Shown here one piece after another: positions 26,401-39,051 of a DNA stretch of 64,000 bases; within the stretch, counting starts at the first letter, position 1; the number at the start of each line of letters is the position of its first letter. The DNA comes from Rhynchosporium graminicola. Lineage: Eukaryota; Ascomycota; Leotiomycetes; Helotiales; Ploettnerulaceae. The DNA lies in NCBI GenBank assembly GCA_900074885.1, contig FJUW01000050.1, positions 124,001 to 188,000 of the forward strand. The letters run 5' to 3'. Position numbers and translations under genes: made by a program. The notes beneath the pieces are model-generated. The model was given only the letters and a program-made list of their open reading frames with translations. It ran no database searches and was not told where the DNA came from.

Positions 26401-29400
26401 ACTGTCGAAAACCTGTCGCTGCGACTCGGTGTCGGTATCCTTTAGACACTCAGTCAAGCTACGGCTCGTGGTTTCCTCTAGGTGAATTGAAATGGCCTTG
26501 GCTTCCGAGCATTCCATCTTCCCAGCCTCAACATAGTATTCCCATAAGTTAGCAAAAACTGCTCTGGCTGTGGCCACAGAGCCAAGCGCCGCCAACTCAT
26601 TGCCGATAAACTTTCTTCGCTTAAGAATTTCTTCCTCGTAGCAATCTGTATGTTCGAGATCAGTCACAACGCCACGAAGGATATTTTCTGCCTCAGCCTT
26701 TCTATCATGCGCTTTTAGATATTTTACATAACGCAGCGCGACGTCGGTTCTTTGCTGGTATGTCTTACTGTCCTGATTATTTGCACCATGATGAGTCCAG
26801 CTTTGCCCTAACACAAAAATTAGCACAACCAAATCATGTCAGACGAAGATGAACATCGGTCGAACTTCAAGGTACTGCAGCAGTACTTACATAGCCATAC
26901 GAGTAGCTCTTCCGCACGTCGGCTATCATTACGTCTAGTATAGATATCAATCATCGAACATGTAAGCTCAGTTCGCTTCGGATCCGAGACTGCGAGTGTA
27001 CGAGAAGCCTCTTGATAGCGAGACTCTGTAACCTTCTCGATAGCTTCAGATGACCCCGAACTATTTAAGTTCGAAACTGTTGTGACCATGGTATCGTGAG
27101 AACGGGTTGTCTGAGGAGCTGAGCGGCCGTACAGCTGAACGTTGATATCGTATATTTGTTTTCGAAGACTTGTCACTCTTTCGGTCTTTCCGATGGTGAC
27201 ATAAAGCGAAACAAGAATCTCAAGGTACTTCAGAATCTCTGTTTGGGACTGCCTTATCTCACTATAGTTCTTGATGACATATTCCAGCATTTCGGCCCGT
27301 CGAGTAGCCACAGTAGATTGGGATGTAATTCTGATGGTAGAAGTTTTTTCGATGTAGCGCTGGGCACATTTGGATGCAGTGACGTTAAGCTTTAAAGATT
27401 GAGAAGTCCTCCAAGCCTCGTAGTAGTACTCATTGACCTCATTTCCGTGCAATGTTATGTCTTTCAAAACCGCCAAGTTCAGTAAAGATTGGAGTGCAGC
27501 TTCGGAGTGTTCTCCGAGCACTGTTCGGCGAACCGATAATGTGAGTAGATGATGATTGATTGCATCTTGAGAACTTGACTGAGACTGAAAGCAGGAACCT
27601 TCGATGATAGCGAGCATGGTGGTGTGCGGAAAGATAGTTTTGAAGCCTCCCGTCAGTTTGTGCTGCACAGTAGGTTCATGCATGGGAGATGCCTCGAAAT
27701 GCCAAGCCCAATATCTTGCAGCGTACTCCAGAAGATCATATTGGGCAAAAAGCTGCTCAAGCTCGTAGGCACTCAGATGGGACAGCGTTGGTTCAGATGA
27801 TCTAGTCAGAGACATCTTGACGTAAGCCAGGCAGCGTACCGTCATGTCGTAATGAGCTTCGTGGATGTGGAATGGGAAAGTTCCGGTGTTCTTGAAGTCC
27901 GTTACAGAGTTCGCTCTATCCAGCAAGTCCGCCTTGAACATTGGGTTTGAAAAACGCACGATTCCTTTACGAATAGTAACTAATGGACCTAAGGCGCTGA
28001 CCACATCATCTTCGACTCGGGTCGTTCGTGGTGCACGGATGAATTTCGTACAGTCGATCTCGAACAGCTGACGAATCTCACAGAGGAGGAGAGGTCGCTG
28101 TGAGACGAGCATCCAGGCCAGAAGCGACCTGGTATCTCGATGTGTCATATCCACACTAGAGACGACTTGGGCGATAATTGCGTCAAGGGTCTTCGGGAGC
28201 ACCTTGAGTTTCTTCATGATGCTCAAAGAAGTCGTCTCTGTCTTGATTATGTTGACAGCCTGGACTACCCACTCAAAAGATCCATCAGAGGTCTCAGTCA
28301 AGTTTAAGATAGCCTTTTGTTTGTCGTCGTCAGTCAGAACACCGGGAGAAACAGATGATGCAAGCAGAGATTCGGCAAAGTATTGTATGTCTTGGCGAGT
28401 GTGGTCGGATGTAATGGCGAGGTGTTCATACTTCTGTATGATACAAGTAGATAGTGTCCTTGAGAAGAGTAAGGTCTTTGTCTTGCCCTTGCTTGTAATA
28501 GTCCCCAGATGTCCCAAGAGTCGGGTTATTTCAGCATCCTTACCCTTGACCTGATCGATTCCATCAATGACGATTGTGTGATTACGGCCTCCTGTGAAGC
28601 CAATCTGCAGGGCAGTCCACAGACATTTTTCGATTTGAGAGTCGGAGCCGCCACTATTTGAAATTTCATAGGCATTGGCCAAAGACTTGTATAGTTCGTT
28701 ATCACCCACTTTGAAGTGCAACAGTTGAAGTAGAAGACCCTTTACCACACTCAAGGACGTAAGCTCGTTCTTCATGTCCGGGTCTACCAATTATCAGCTA
28801 GGGCCCCACAGTTCGTCGCAGATTTCACATTCATTACATACCTATCGAGTATGAGATGACGTCCGAGGCGTGTCGACCGGTGATCGTTTGGAGTCGCTCA
28901 ACTGTCCACCCGGAAAGAAAGGTTTTTCCAGTGCCGGGCTTGCCAGAGACAATCATGATCTCTTTGTGACCACGTAGGAAAGCAGCCAAATGAAGATCAA
29001 ACCACTCGCAGGTAAAATCAGCGCCACTCTTTTGAACCATCCGTGTAGTGGTCAGTAGTCTTGTAACACGGTCGTGTGAAGTCAGAAAGTCGTGTACCAA
29101 CTCGAAGGAGACATCTATCATGGGTCAGTATCGGAGAAATGTTCATGAGGCTTCCACGATGCTTACCTCCCGGTTTGGACAGGCTCTCGAGCCTTGTCTT
29201 CCATACTATAGCAGTGAATTGATCGCTGTAGGCTGAAAAGGAGTCGATTCTATTACCAAAAACTTGACCGAAAGTTTGTGCACAAAGCACCGCATCTGAA
29301 GCTTGGTCAGCAATTATATCGTATGCTATCATGTATGGCTTACTATTTTGCTTGCGACTATAGTACAGATCGATTCCCGTGACGAGCCTTAGCAGATCGA

Positions 29401-30018
29401 CATAGCAATTTCCGAGGATGATTTGCAGCTCCTCTGTATGATGAATATGCTCATGATGGCGGTTAAACAATCCCAGGCTCAATCCACATTCGTAAAAGGA
29501 ACCAAATATCTTCTCAAGTATATCAATGTTCTCACGCCCAAGCTTCAGAGGTGTCAACGAGTAAATTCAAGTCTGCTGGACTGGATAGGACTCACCTCCA
29601 GTAGACCTCTGCAACAGGCCCAGATAATAGAGGCTGCGCGGTCATTATGAACCACAAACTTTTCTGTTTCTACCGAGTACCCATGTACCTGAGCAGCAAA
29701 GGACTCTGCCCAATTCAAGACTTGGTCCCATCGACTGCTATGGTGAGGGATCTGACAAAGGCGAATGCTGGCTACATAGTCAAAGAATTGGTCGACCGTG
29801 GTGCAGCTGTTGAAGAAATCGTCCGTCGACGAGCCAAGTTCTGAATAGTATGTAGTAAATGATTGTTGCACAACATCTTTCAAGACTGTGATCTTGTGAA
29901 ACTCGCCATTGGCCATGTTTTTGGTGGCTTGAACTGTTGCGGTCGTAGATAAGCTTGAACTTTCATTCGAGGTTCGTGTGCTGACTCCATTCTGTACACG
30001 TTGAGTAGTGGGGGCCAT
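23462..30018 (-). CDS. Large STAND/NLR-like protein: N-terminal effector-type domain, NACHT-type NTPase, long TPR-like C-terminus
   Basis: Seven exons on the minus strand: 29596-30018, 29167-29542, 28842-29114, 26891-28783, 26258-26807, 24224-26177 and 23462-24139. Phases agree and give about 2,048 residues. Residues 1-260 resemble the fungal STAND N-terminal Goodbye-type domain (SRWDQVLNWAESFAAQVHGY). A P-loop follows: Walker A GKPGTGKT near 324-331 and Walker B-like HTIVIDGIDQV near 427-437, consistent with a NACHT-type ATPase. The remaining 1,500 residues are alpha-helical with TPR-like spacing (TVVSLGRRLVEVKFTRGQHASA). Such proteins act as fungal signalling receptors in non-self recognition and programmed cell death. 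The start is taken at MAPTTQ; an upstream in-frame ATG at 30222 would add 68 residues. No stop or frameshift was found. Confidence 0.85.
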
Positions 30019-30802
30019 TATGAGAGACAAGAGCCAGAAAATTAGAGTGGTGTATGCTGTAAGAATAGGGTTGTGCTCAGTATTGGGTAGTATGAGTCTC
30101 TGAAAGCACGTCAAAAACCATGTAGGAAGGATAACAGACAACCACTCATATTTTTGAGAGTACTTGAGATCGAAGAGCTCAAGGCCAGCCGGGCGAAAGA
30201 CTCGGCGAGCTGTAGATGGCACAAGATTTCAAGATCAAATTTGCTCCAAGTCCTAAGATCTGAGGCTTATGCCACAAAACATCATCATTGCTCCTACTGG
30301 AATGTAACAAGGCTCACATAGTTTCCATTAGGAGCAAAGTGCCACCACACCAACCGCCGACCCTTCGAACTAGTGGTTGAGCTTTTGTAGGCTGTTCGAA
30401 ACAATAGCATGTGCGAGTAATGCCACGATCGGCAATATCAGATCGAGCCCCAAAGTAGCTTGTTTCTGAAGTCTTTGCTACGAAAGTAGTACGTCCTCGG
30501 CGACGTGATCGCTGATTCGCCGATTCAAGTTGTTTTTCTTACCATTTACCCGTGCCGATGTTTATGATGTCACTGATACGAATCTCTTAAATCAGCCACA
30601 AGGAAGGGAAATCTAAGACCTCTCCAAGATTTCCTATCAAATTGCTCCGGGGAATAAGCCAGAGCTTAATCGACATACGCTAGGCAATCAAGCTGAATGT
30701 AGCGGGTGAATTTATCATGACCAAGTATCTGTATGGATTGCCATCAACAGTACATAATCCATGCTTGCTTGTAGCCTGGTTCGCTGCAAAAAGGGTCTTT
30801 CA

Positions 30803-30833
<31 letters not shown>

Positions 30834-32980
30834 TCTGACGCGATGCATATCTGTAAGTTGTCACATGAGCCTGGAGTGCAACCAATGACCTAATTATCCT
30901 GATATATATATATCAAACAAAATGCTGCTAAAGGCGCCAAGCCGCATACCACACGTTCGGGATGGGAGCTTTAGGGTCATAAGAGAGGACATTGGGTCGT
31001 GTGTGTTGTTGTGCTATCGTGGCCGGATCTTTGAAAAGCCTCTAAAAGTAGTAGATGGATGTTGTAGAGATAGGAAGTCGTGAGCGGGAGGCTATCCACT
31101 GTGCTGTAGCCAGATTTGGACTAGTCCGTGCACCTGTCAAGTCGCTTAAAATTAGCCAATAGTTAAGCTGAATTGTTGAGAGTTCGACTAGTGCCTCACT
31201 AACTCCGATATGCCTCCGGAATTAAAAGTTGATCCGATCCGAATAACCCACCTCTACCGGCAGCGCGGCGGATTGTGAGTACCTACCATACCGTACCATA
31301 GGTACCTTATCTGTTCTCGAGCTGAGCTACTCTAGTATGCTGACGTTGACAGCTTGAAATATGCACCCCGCGGCCGACTCTGGCATCAGCGTATCTAGCA
31401 TACGGTGTATGTCGATCTTCAATTGCTTCCGTATGAAAGGTTACCAGGTACTTAGTAGATCTTTCCCCTGCTTAGTGTGTAGAGAACTCCAAAGCGTCAG
31501 TTTGATCATGGGCTTCATACGTACGTACCTACCTCCGTAGAGGTGGTTATTGTGGCCTATGAAGGCTGACTTCAACTTTAATTACGACGTCCAAGCCTAA
31601 AACCACCAATCGGATACAGGAATGTCTGCACGGAAGTTGCTGTTGTAATGTTTATACAAATCCTCAGCAATTGAATAGCAGCGGACACTGGGCAGTGATC
31701 TGTGTCCATTATATTACATTACCTGGTACTCAGGCCCCAAAGCACGTGTGTTTGCTTACGCAGGGAGACTATAATTGAGGGATTCCCGTTAGCCGAAGCT
31801 CAATATCACCCACTAACTGCCTTGACTGGCCCTGATAGCTATCCATCAACAATAGAAAGTTGACTATGGGCAGAGCACAAACGGATAACGGCATTATGAT
31901 ACCGTGGTGTTATGACAGCTGCGGACAAAGATAGATCTGATCGTACCGTCCTTGTAGTTTCCGTGCCGGACGAGGGAAGATCCGACTATGGCAGCTAGAA
32001 ATAGAGGCATCGCTTGAACTTCTCTCGGAGTCAATGCCGGGGAACGAATGTTAGAACTAGAAGCGGCCTAGGCTAGCCAGCATTACGATCTGCTATGACG
32101 GATGAGCGACCTCTGACAGCTAATAGATGGATTCTTGCTCCCCAAAACCGTCGCAGCGGATTACTTCGCAGTACACCAAGATTCGAAGTTATAGTGTTGT
32201 GCACATCATAGCGCTATGCTTTCGGAATGCTAGATTCGGGATCTTTGGAAGCTACACTAAACAAAAGAACTCATACGATTTTGATTCCGCACTGTGGTAC
32301 AGCAGCCATCAAGCGTAACGCTGCCTTGCTTGTTCTTATTACGGAGATAGGTACTTAGATGGACTCTGCTTCATCATCCACTTAGCTCTAGCCTGAGTAG
32401 CCTCAAGTAGTAACCTTGCTCCTATCACTAGGGGATAAGTAACTGGGCTGAATTGTGCCACTATAATCCTGACCAAAAAGACTAGTTCAAGTGAGCTCAA
32501 TGGCCCAATGCAGTATGACGACAAGTGCGCAGTAGAAGGAGCCGGAGACTTCGACTGACGCTGCAATTCCATGTCCGAGTGGAGCGAGCACATTGATCTT
32601 CTTCCCTCTTTGCTCATGTTTTCTTTTTCGCTTAGTCCAACAAATCACAAAGCTAAAAGCAAACATCCCCGATGGTCTACTTCCATCACTAAACCACATT
32701 CCACATCATGATATAAGATTGCTTCACGAATATTCTGATGTTCATGGCGTCATCTTGTTCGCGGAGTTAAAGATGAGATACCGGGCGACCTAAGCGTGTC
32801 AGGATCCGTGAGTATGCTACTATAAGGTTGCACTTTCGTATTACTTGTTTATGATGATGCAGACAGGAATCTACTTTCTTGTTATATAATTTCCATAAAC
32901 AAGGCACCCCGGAAATTCCATCTTCAACTCATGAAACTCATCAATCATCCTCGTCACCATAATATATTTCCATAGTCAAG
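30019..32980. other. 3 kb gene-free spacer between divergent genes
   Basis: Upstream region of the STAND gene and of the coiled-coil gene. It holds an (AT) microsatellite and several short ORFs without family character. A TATATAAT at 32883-32890 lies about 90 nt before the coiled-coil start. Confidence 0.5.
30805..30830. repeat. (AT)13 microsatellite
   Basis: An uninterrupted AT dinucleotide run. Confidence 0.95.
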
Positions 32981-35062
32981 ATGGAGGTCGCAACCCACAT
33001 GCAAAACATATCCGAGATCTCGGATGAAACTCTTACCAGCCCGAATTTCACAGCCGACAAGCTCGCCATCATGAAGCTCAGAAACGCGGAATTTTTCGAA
33101 AATCGCGATTATTCCTCTGCACCGATGATGTTAAATGGGGAGCGAAGGAGGTCCAGCTTCTCATCCAAAACTCACGATCATGGTAGATCCAGTTCCCAAG
33201 CTCGATCGAGCCGTCGTATCAGTTCCTCTGCCCACCGATCGGGCTCGTTTCGCCAAGTTCAGAGTGGCCACAAGAGCTCCATGGAACTCACCCGTCAAGC
33301 TGAAGGGAAGTTCTTTGCCTTGATGGACCTCGTCTCCAGCGCTTCGAGAGAGGCGTCATCCCTCAAAGACATTTGGTCAGGCCTGGTCTCGGAGCGAGAA
33401 TCATTAACTCGCGAGCGAGAAGAGCTTTTGGAGACTATCAATGATGTAACCGAGAGTCTGGAACGTACTGAGAGCGAGTATCATCACCACGGCCATGAGC
33501 ACGAGCAGCGGAAGAAACAGGTCGAGAAGTTGCTCATCGAGTTGTCGCTTGCAATGAATACTATTAGCGAGAATGAGAAGCGAAACACATCTCGCGACCA
33601 CGATCTTTTGCAAACTCGAAATGAGTTGCATAATTTGCGTTCGACGCTTTCTAGCACGACCATAGCGCACGATAAGTTCAGATCGGACTACGAGGCCAGT
33701 GAGTTGAAGATCAGAGCTTTAGAAGATGAACGAGATCATGCCAAGACAAATGCGGAAAAGTACCAGGAGGATTGGAGAGCCCTCACTCGTGAACACACTG
33801 ACGTCAAGAGCAAACTGACCGACTCCACAATCAAGCTTGAGACCGTGCGAAGAGAGGTCATCTCTATCACCGAGCGTCTCCGCATCTCAGAAAACGACAG
33901 AGACACGCATCTTCATGAAAAAGAGAGCTTGCAAGAACTTCTCCGCAAGGCTAACCTCAAGCACGAAGAGACCTCGTTGGAACTGCTTAATTTGACAGAA
34001 CAAAATGAGCAAAATGTTCGAGAAATCACCAAGATGAAGGAAATAATCCGCGAACTGGAATCCGATGTGGCCCGGCACACGAACACAGTTGATAATCTCC
34101 GCCGCGAACTGAAGACCAAGACCACCTCCTTCAACGAAGCCGAAATGCGAACCCAGGAGATGACGCTAAAGTTCGAGCACCTGAGGAGAGAATCCACCAT
34201 CACCAATGATAAATTGAGCAATCTTGAACAGGAACGAGTCGAGCAATCGGGTATCATTGATGCGATCCGCGAAGAGCTTCGCGTCGCCATCGTAGAGAAA
34301 GATTCCATCCGTGACGAAGGAGAGATATGGAAGCACCGCGCAGATGACCACCAGAGGCTGATTAATCGTCTCCAAGAAACCCTGCGCAGGAACGTAACCA
34401 GTCTCGTAGAAGTGCGGTCCGAGGTCCAAACCCTCACTTCCCGCCTCAGCGACTCCGAGCTTCAGCGTTCCTCGGCTCACGAACAACACACAAACCACAC
34501 AAATGAAATCGCCTCCCTCAAGGAGAAACTCCTCATCCTCCAAGCCGAGCTTCGTACTACCCATGAAGGCCGTGACCGGCTTCAGGAAGAGCTCCATGAG
34601 TCCCAGCGTCGCTACGAGACAGTGACCGAAACGATGACTGAGTTCCACAATAGCAGTGGCAGTTACGAGTCCGAGATCGAGCATCTTCGAAGTACGCTCC
34701 ATGAGTCCAGAGAGCAGAAAGAGAGAGCTATCGCGGCTCGCAATACTGCTGATCGTGAGAGAGACGCTGCTGATCGCGAGAGGGATGACTACATAGCCCG
34801 TTACGAAGAGAAGTGCCGTGAGATGGAAGGTTTCGTGCAGAGCTCGTCAAGTGGATTGATCACGCGCATGCAATCAGGGAGCGCTGGCGGTGGGGAGGTT
34901 ACGCGTTCCTCCACAAGAGTCGTTCAGCGTTCGGGAACCATGAATACCAGTGGAACGGTGATGCACAACAGTGGTGAAGAACACAGTCATGGACATGGTC
35001 ATAAACACAATAACGGAACCGAAGGGGATGAACACTCGGAACATTCGGGAAGTATGGAATAG
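32981..35062 (+). CDS. Coiled-coil protein with Ser-rich head and His-rich tail, function unknown
   Basis: An intronless ORF of 693 residues from ATG at 32981. Residues 1-45 are non-repetitive. Residues about 55-100 are Ser/Arg-rich and likely disordered. From about 105 to 620 the sequence is an almost continuous heptad-type coiled coil, very rich in Glu/Arg/Leu, with runs such as RNTADRERDAADRERDDY. The tail is Ser/Gly-rich, then His-rich (EEHSHGHGHKHNNG), which could bind metal or simply be disordered. There is no signal peptide or membrane helix. Long coiled coils suggest a structural or tethering role such as cytoskeleton or septum, but I cannot assign a family. Confidence 0.85.
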   Translation: MEVATHMQNISEISDETLTSPNFTADKLAIMKLRNAEFFENRDYSSAPMMLNGERRRSSFSSKTHDHGRSSSQARSSRRISSSAHRSGSFRQVQSGHKSSMELTRQAEGKFFALMDLVSSASREASSLKDIWSGLVSERESLTREREELLETINDVTESLERTESEYHHHGHEHEQRKKQVEKLLIELSLAMNTISENEKRNTSRDHDLLQTRNELHNLRSTLSSTTIAHDKFRSDYEASELKIRALEDERDHAKTNAEKYQEDWRALTREHTDVKSKLTDSTIKLETVRREVISITERLRISENDRDTHLHEKESLQELLRKANLKHEETSLELLNLTEQNEQNVREITKMKEIIRELESDVARHTNTVDNLRRELKTKTTSFNEAEMRTQEMTLKFEHLRRESTITNDKLSNLEQERVEQSGIIDAIREELRVAIVEKDSIRDEGEIWKHRADDHQRLINRLQETLRRNVTSLVEVRSEVQTLTSRLSDSELQRSSAHEQHTNHTNEIASLKEKLLILQAELRTTHEGRDRLQEELHESQRRYETVTETMTEFHNSSGSYESEIEHLRSTLHESREQKERAIAARNTADRERDAADRERDDYIARYEEKCREMEGFVQSSSSGLITRMQSGSAGGGEVTRSSTRVVQRSGTMNTSGTVMHNSGEEHSHGHGHKHNNGTEGDEHSEHSGSME

Positions 35063-37791
35063 CTGAATCATGCATGTTTCTTCACCCAGCCAAATTGATT
35101 CTAGCTAACCGCCATTAGGTCGCTCACATCGAACCTCTGCCAAAGATGCCACTTTCAGCAGTAAGGCAAAAGTATCGATAGTTACTGGTTGGGGCTCAGC
35201 CCATGATTACTGGTTAATCTGCATCAGCTCATGTTGCGGGTTTTCAGCAAACGACAAGTTGGATACGGAAGCGATTGAGTCGCCGGAGAGGTAGTCTTAG
35301 CTGGTGGAAGACTCCATTCATTTAATTTCATTTGTAAAAAAAATTTAAGCTTACTCAAGTTTAGCTTTTTAAAATTGTGATCAAATTAATTTAATTTATA
35401 CGACTTTGGCACAGGTCTCAAGTACTCCGCCTGCTACCTTGCACAAACGATTCCCGCTGTTCTATAACTGACCCGCAGAGCCTCTTCAATACCTGCATTG
35501 ACCGCACCAGCAATGGTGATCATCTTTCTTTTCATGTCACCGTTTATCGAAACCAAGTCTGAATTAAACAAATTGATCACCATCATTAACACCCGAATAG
35601 TTTTACCACGTCGGGAGTTCTTTTATAACCCTTCTCATCCTGGTCATCTTTACCTCCAGGAATCAAGTTTAATTCGAGATACGATATAAAGCTCTAGCGA
35701 GTCATGAACAGGTTCCAATCGGGCTTGCTGAGAGCTTGACTCGAATTAGCAAAGACTCAAGGCTTACTTTCAATATGCTCAAGCTTATCAAAAAGGCACG
35801 TGTAACAATCTCTACTCATTTCTTTGTTCGTGCCATCGCCCTAGTGATCCTTCCTTCCGTTCCTGTAGCCTGCCAGGCACCACGTTAGTCAAGATGGCTT
35901 TCCCGATGGCCATGTTTTCAAGTATCGCCGTCTCGGTCAATAATGGTTCTGCAGCAGGTTGGAGTAAGGTCAGTTTTCCCGACGTCGCTGCTAATTGCGA
36001 GACCTGGCGAAAGAGGAGATGGTGAAGAATTTCTTCTATTTCGGTGTAATTGGGAAGGAAATTAAAAGACTTTGAAGAAGCGTTTTGTGACATAGGTTGA
36101 ACAATTGTAGGCCCTGTCCGTCACGCTTGAGTTTATCTCCCTGCATTCAACCTCCCTTCTGCTGCTTATACATAAGAGGAGATTCGAGATGCGCGATAGG
36201 GAGCCAGAATTGGTTCTAGAAATATCTCTTGCCATTTTATATTGGGAGGCTTTAAGGATCAGATTACGAGATATCATCGGGGGGAAATGAATGGTTTGTT
36301 TACGTCCTGGCAGCTGAACGATCAACTTATGTCGGGACCTGCCAAGCCTGGCTGAATCCCCGGTATCTTCTTCTTGGTAAGCTTGGAATCTCGCTATACC
36401 TGTGATTCTGTCCCGAGCTGTGGTGGACTGGGACCGGTGTGGCTGGGCTCCTGTCAGGAATGAAAAGGGAAAAAAGAAAACATAAATTAAGCGAGTATCA
36501 CTTACTGCCTTAATATTATTGAGCACCCACAGCCATTTATTCCTTGTTCCTGCTGTCAAAAAGGCTTCCGAATTATTGGAACTGCCCTTCGAGATGTAAG
36601 TTAAAATAGAAAGAGCACAAGATTTGAATTTTGCAAAATCTTCTTCCTTTTTGGCAAGCCTCGCATATGTATGTATGGCAAGATGGCTCAAATGAGAAGA
36701 CGCGCAAAGCTATCAAAGATAATACTTGCTGAACAGCACCGAACCTGAGCTTCTTGGCCAGGAATATTTTGGCTGTGGTGGCGTGTAGATCTCTCCTGTT
36801 GAGTTTTATTGCATCCTCCGTATATTGTCCCCTCCCGGCCGCCATTACGGACTTGTCGTTTCTTAATTCGCACACATCTCGAATAATCGTCAACTTATGA
36901 AGTCACTCAAATATTTCGGTTGTAGCCTCGAAATTTGGGGTAGGAAGTGTTGCAGAATCTCAATGAGAGAAGGGAAGCCTTGCGGCACTGTTGTTTGATT
37001 GTCGAAAGAATTTTTCTGGTCGTTTGGGTGATAATTCCAGCGAGTGCGATGATAGTAAATCAACAAGCCCTTGAACACATCCTCGACCCCGCACCGTCCA
37101 GCGCATCACATTCTCAAATGGAGGCTGTACTCCTTCAAATAGGCGGCCTATAATTGTAGTCAAGTCAAAAACGAAGACGAAACCTGCTTCAAAGGATACA
37201 AATTCGAATGCTGTGTCGTCTACTATAACACTTTCCAGATCGGAGGATACTTCGCAATCAAGGCCGGTGTTACCACTCCACTGTACGCAGCTGTTTCGAC
37301 TTAGCGAGACTAGTTTTATGTGTGCAGCTATGCAGCAGAGAAATAAAGAATTTCAATTACTCTCTAGGGGTGCTATTGAAAGGAGATACATTGCGGCAGG
37401 CGTGCTTCAGGTTGCTGGTGACAAACTGTTTTCTTGCTCAAGTCCAAGTCCGAATGCAAGCCCCACCCCAGCAGCTAGTAGCAGAAATAATCTTAGTCGT
37501 CAGATCAATTTCACTTGGTATGTTGAAAACTTTTATTCTGATGTTGGGTACAGGAATTGCTGGTCCTTCCTTTGTTAGCGACACGAGGATTAGCGTGCAC
37601 ATCTTGGCTCGCTTTGTTCAATAAAAACACTTTAACATACGCGAGAAGCAGATCAATTAGTTGGGGCTGTGAATCAAGATGAAAGCCTCACCTATTTCAA
37701 GTGTAGAATAACAGATGCCTGTTACCCCGTGCGTTCTTTTCTCAGGCGATTCAGAAGCCACGCTAGGCTGATCTTTGTACATTGTATCATT
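35063..37791. other. 2.7 kb region with only fragmentary ORFs
   Basis: The minus strand at about 36000-37350 has several overlapping open stretches, one of about 130 codons (36960-37352) without an ATG. Some have plausible splice sites, for example GTAAGTGATA at about 36505. I could not assemble a coherent gene. A decayed gene is possible. Confidence 0.4.
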
Positions 37792-39051
37792 CTATTCCCC
37801 ACCGACTCTATATACGAATTTCTCACCTCTAACTTTACCCGATCTCATCTCCTCGAAGCCTTCTGAGATCTGCCCTAACCCACCCTTCATCAGCCTGTGC
37901 TTCACCGGAACGGCTTTCTTTTCTCGGAGCAGCGGCGTTAATGCTTGGAAATAGTCTGATGAGGACTTGTAATCTTCCGGAATGGCTGGGTAGTGATGGA
38001 AGAAGATCCAAAACGGCTGAATTATGTCAGCTGATATCAACTAATACTCACCATGAACAGAGTTGCTGAGGAATCTTACCTTTCCAAGTGCCGTATATGA
38101 AAGTATCCATTCATCTGCGCGAACACTGGGTGGTATCTCGCCCTTCATCAATCTCGGCGGCAGACTTCTTATGATTCTGCGACGTTCATTGCCGATCAAG
38201 TTGTCGTTGCTGCTGACAGGAAGCATGCACTGCGCTGCGAGCTGCGTTGATAATCCCTCTGAATGACAATCGATACCACTTCTGATGTCCAGGCCCAGGT
38301 TCTGGACATCCTCTACGACAGTTGCCGAGTTGTAATCGAAAACATGATTTGCTCCAAGGGTCCGTAAATACTCATGATGTCTTGCCGAGGCCAGAGCTAT
38401 GATTGTGATCTTGGGATAGTATATCCGAGCTTGTTGAACTGTGTGCATACCCATGTTGGTGGCGGCTGAGTATACCAATAGCTATCGGCAAAGCCATCAG
38501 TACTTGATACGATAAAAATCGTTAATCTCTTCGGGAGTATGCATCACTTACAGTTTCGCCAGCTAAATTCGAATCAATATTGTCCGAGTACAAATGTTTG
38601 CGCAAAGCCTGCATGGCACTGATCCACCCAACACCTATCGTTGAGGCTTTTTCTAGCGGTACATTCTCCGGCACCTTGAAGCACATATTGGGATCCGCAA
38701 CCAAATACTCCGCAAAAGCTCCGGTATGCGAGTCTTTACAGCCGTGAATGATTCCAGCGATTCTATCACCTTTTGAAAATCTCGACGCATCTACCGCAGA
38801 CCCTAAATTCTCGATGGTGCCAGAGAAATCGCAGCCGACTATTTTACTTGGAGGCAGGACCACGGAAGCATGTTTATCTTTGACAGTCAACATTCCCCTA
38901 GATTGTTTCTCTCTAGATCAAGTCACTTACAATCTGTGGGGTTGAGAGAGACAAAGGCAACTTTGACGAGTAGTTCCGTAGTCTTGGGTTTTGGGATTGG
39001 GAATTTGCACAGCGACGGACTGCGCAGAAACCGTGTCATCAAGGCGTCCAT
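37792..39051 (-). CDS. MDR-family oxidoreductase, zinc-independent enoyl-reductase-like (LovC/ToxD-like group)
   Basis: Four exons on the minus strand: 38931-39051, 38552-38877, 38080-38481 and 37792-38016; 357 residues. The GroES-like N-domain shows the family block NPTDYKHASVVLPPSKIVGCDFSGTI split as NPTD/YKH by a 53-nt intron. That intron has a GTAAGT donor, a TTGAC branch-like site and an AAG acceptor. The NADPH-binding Rossmann region has LVYSAATNMGMHTVQQA, then YLRTLGANHVFDY. The C-terminus (EEMRSGKVRGEKFVYRVG) is typical. Relatives include quinone-oxidoreductase-like enzymes and trans-acting enoyl reductases of polyketide pathways. No polyketide synthase is visible here, so the substrate is unknown. 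Position 41 is Tyr where relatives usually have Trp. Confidence 0.88.

Noticed and set aside
30019..30222. Upstream in-frame extension of the STAND protein from an ATG at 30222
   Set aside because: It adds an isolated hydrophobic stretch not expected before the N-terminal domain. The ATG at 30018 is preferred, though the extension is not excluded.
33913..34702. Long antisense ORFs within the coiled-coil gene
   Set aside because: Complementary reading of Glu/Arg-rich codons gives Ser/Leu-rich frames; not genes.
36960..37352. About 130 open codons on the minus strand
   Set aside because: No ATG and no domain, and equally plausible open frames exist on the other strand. Left as uncertain sequence in the spacer entry.
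38898..38926. Alternative 29-nt intron joining the first two exons of the MDR gene
   Set aside because: Too short for a fungal intron. The 53-nt intron 38878-38930 uses the stronger GTAAGT donor and restores the family block.
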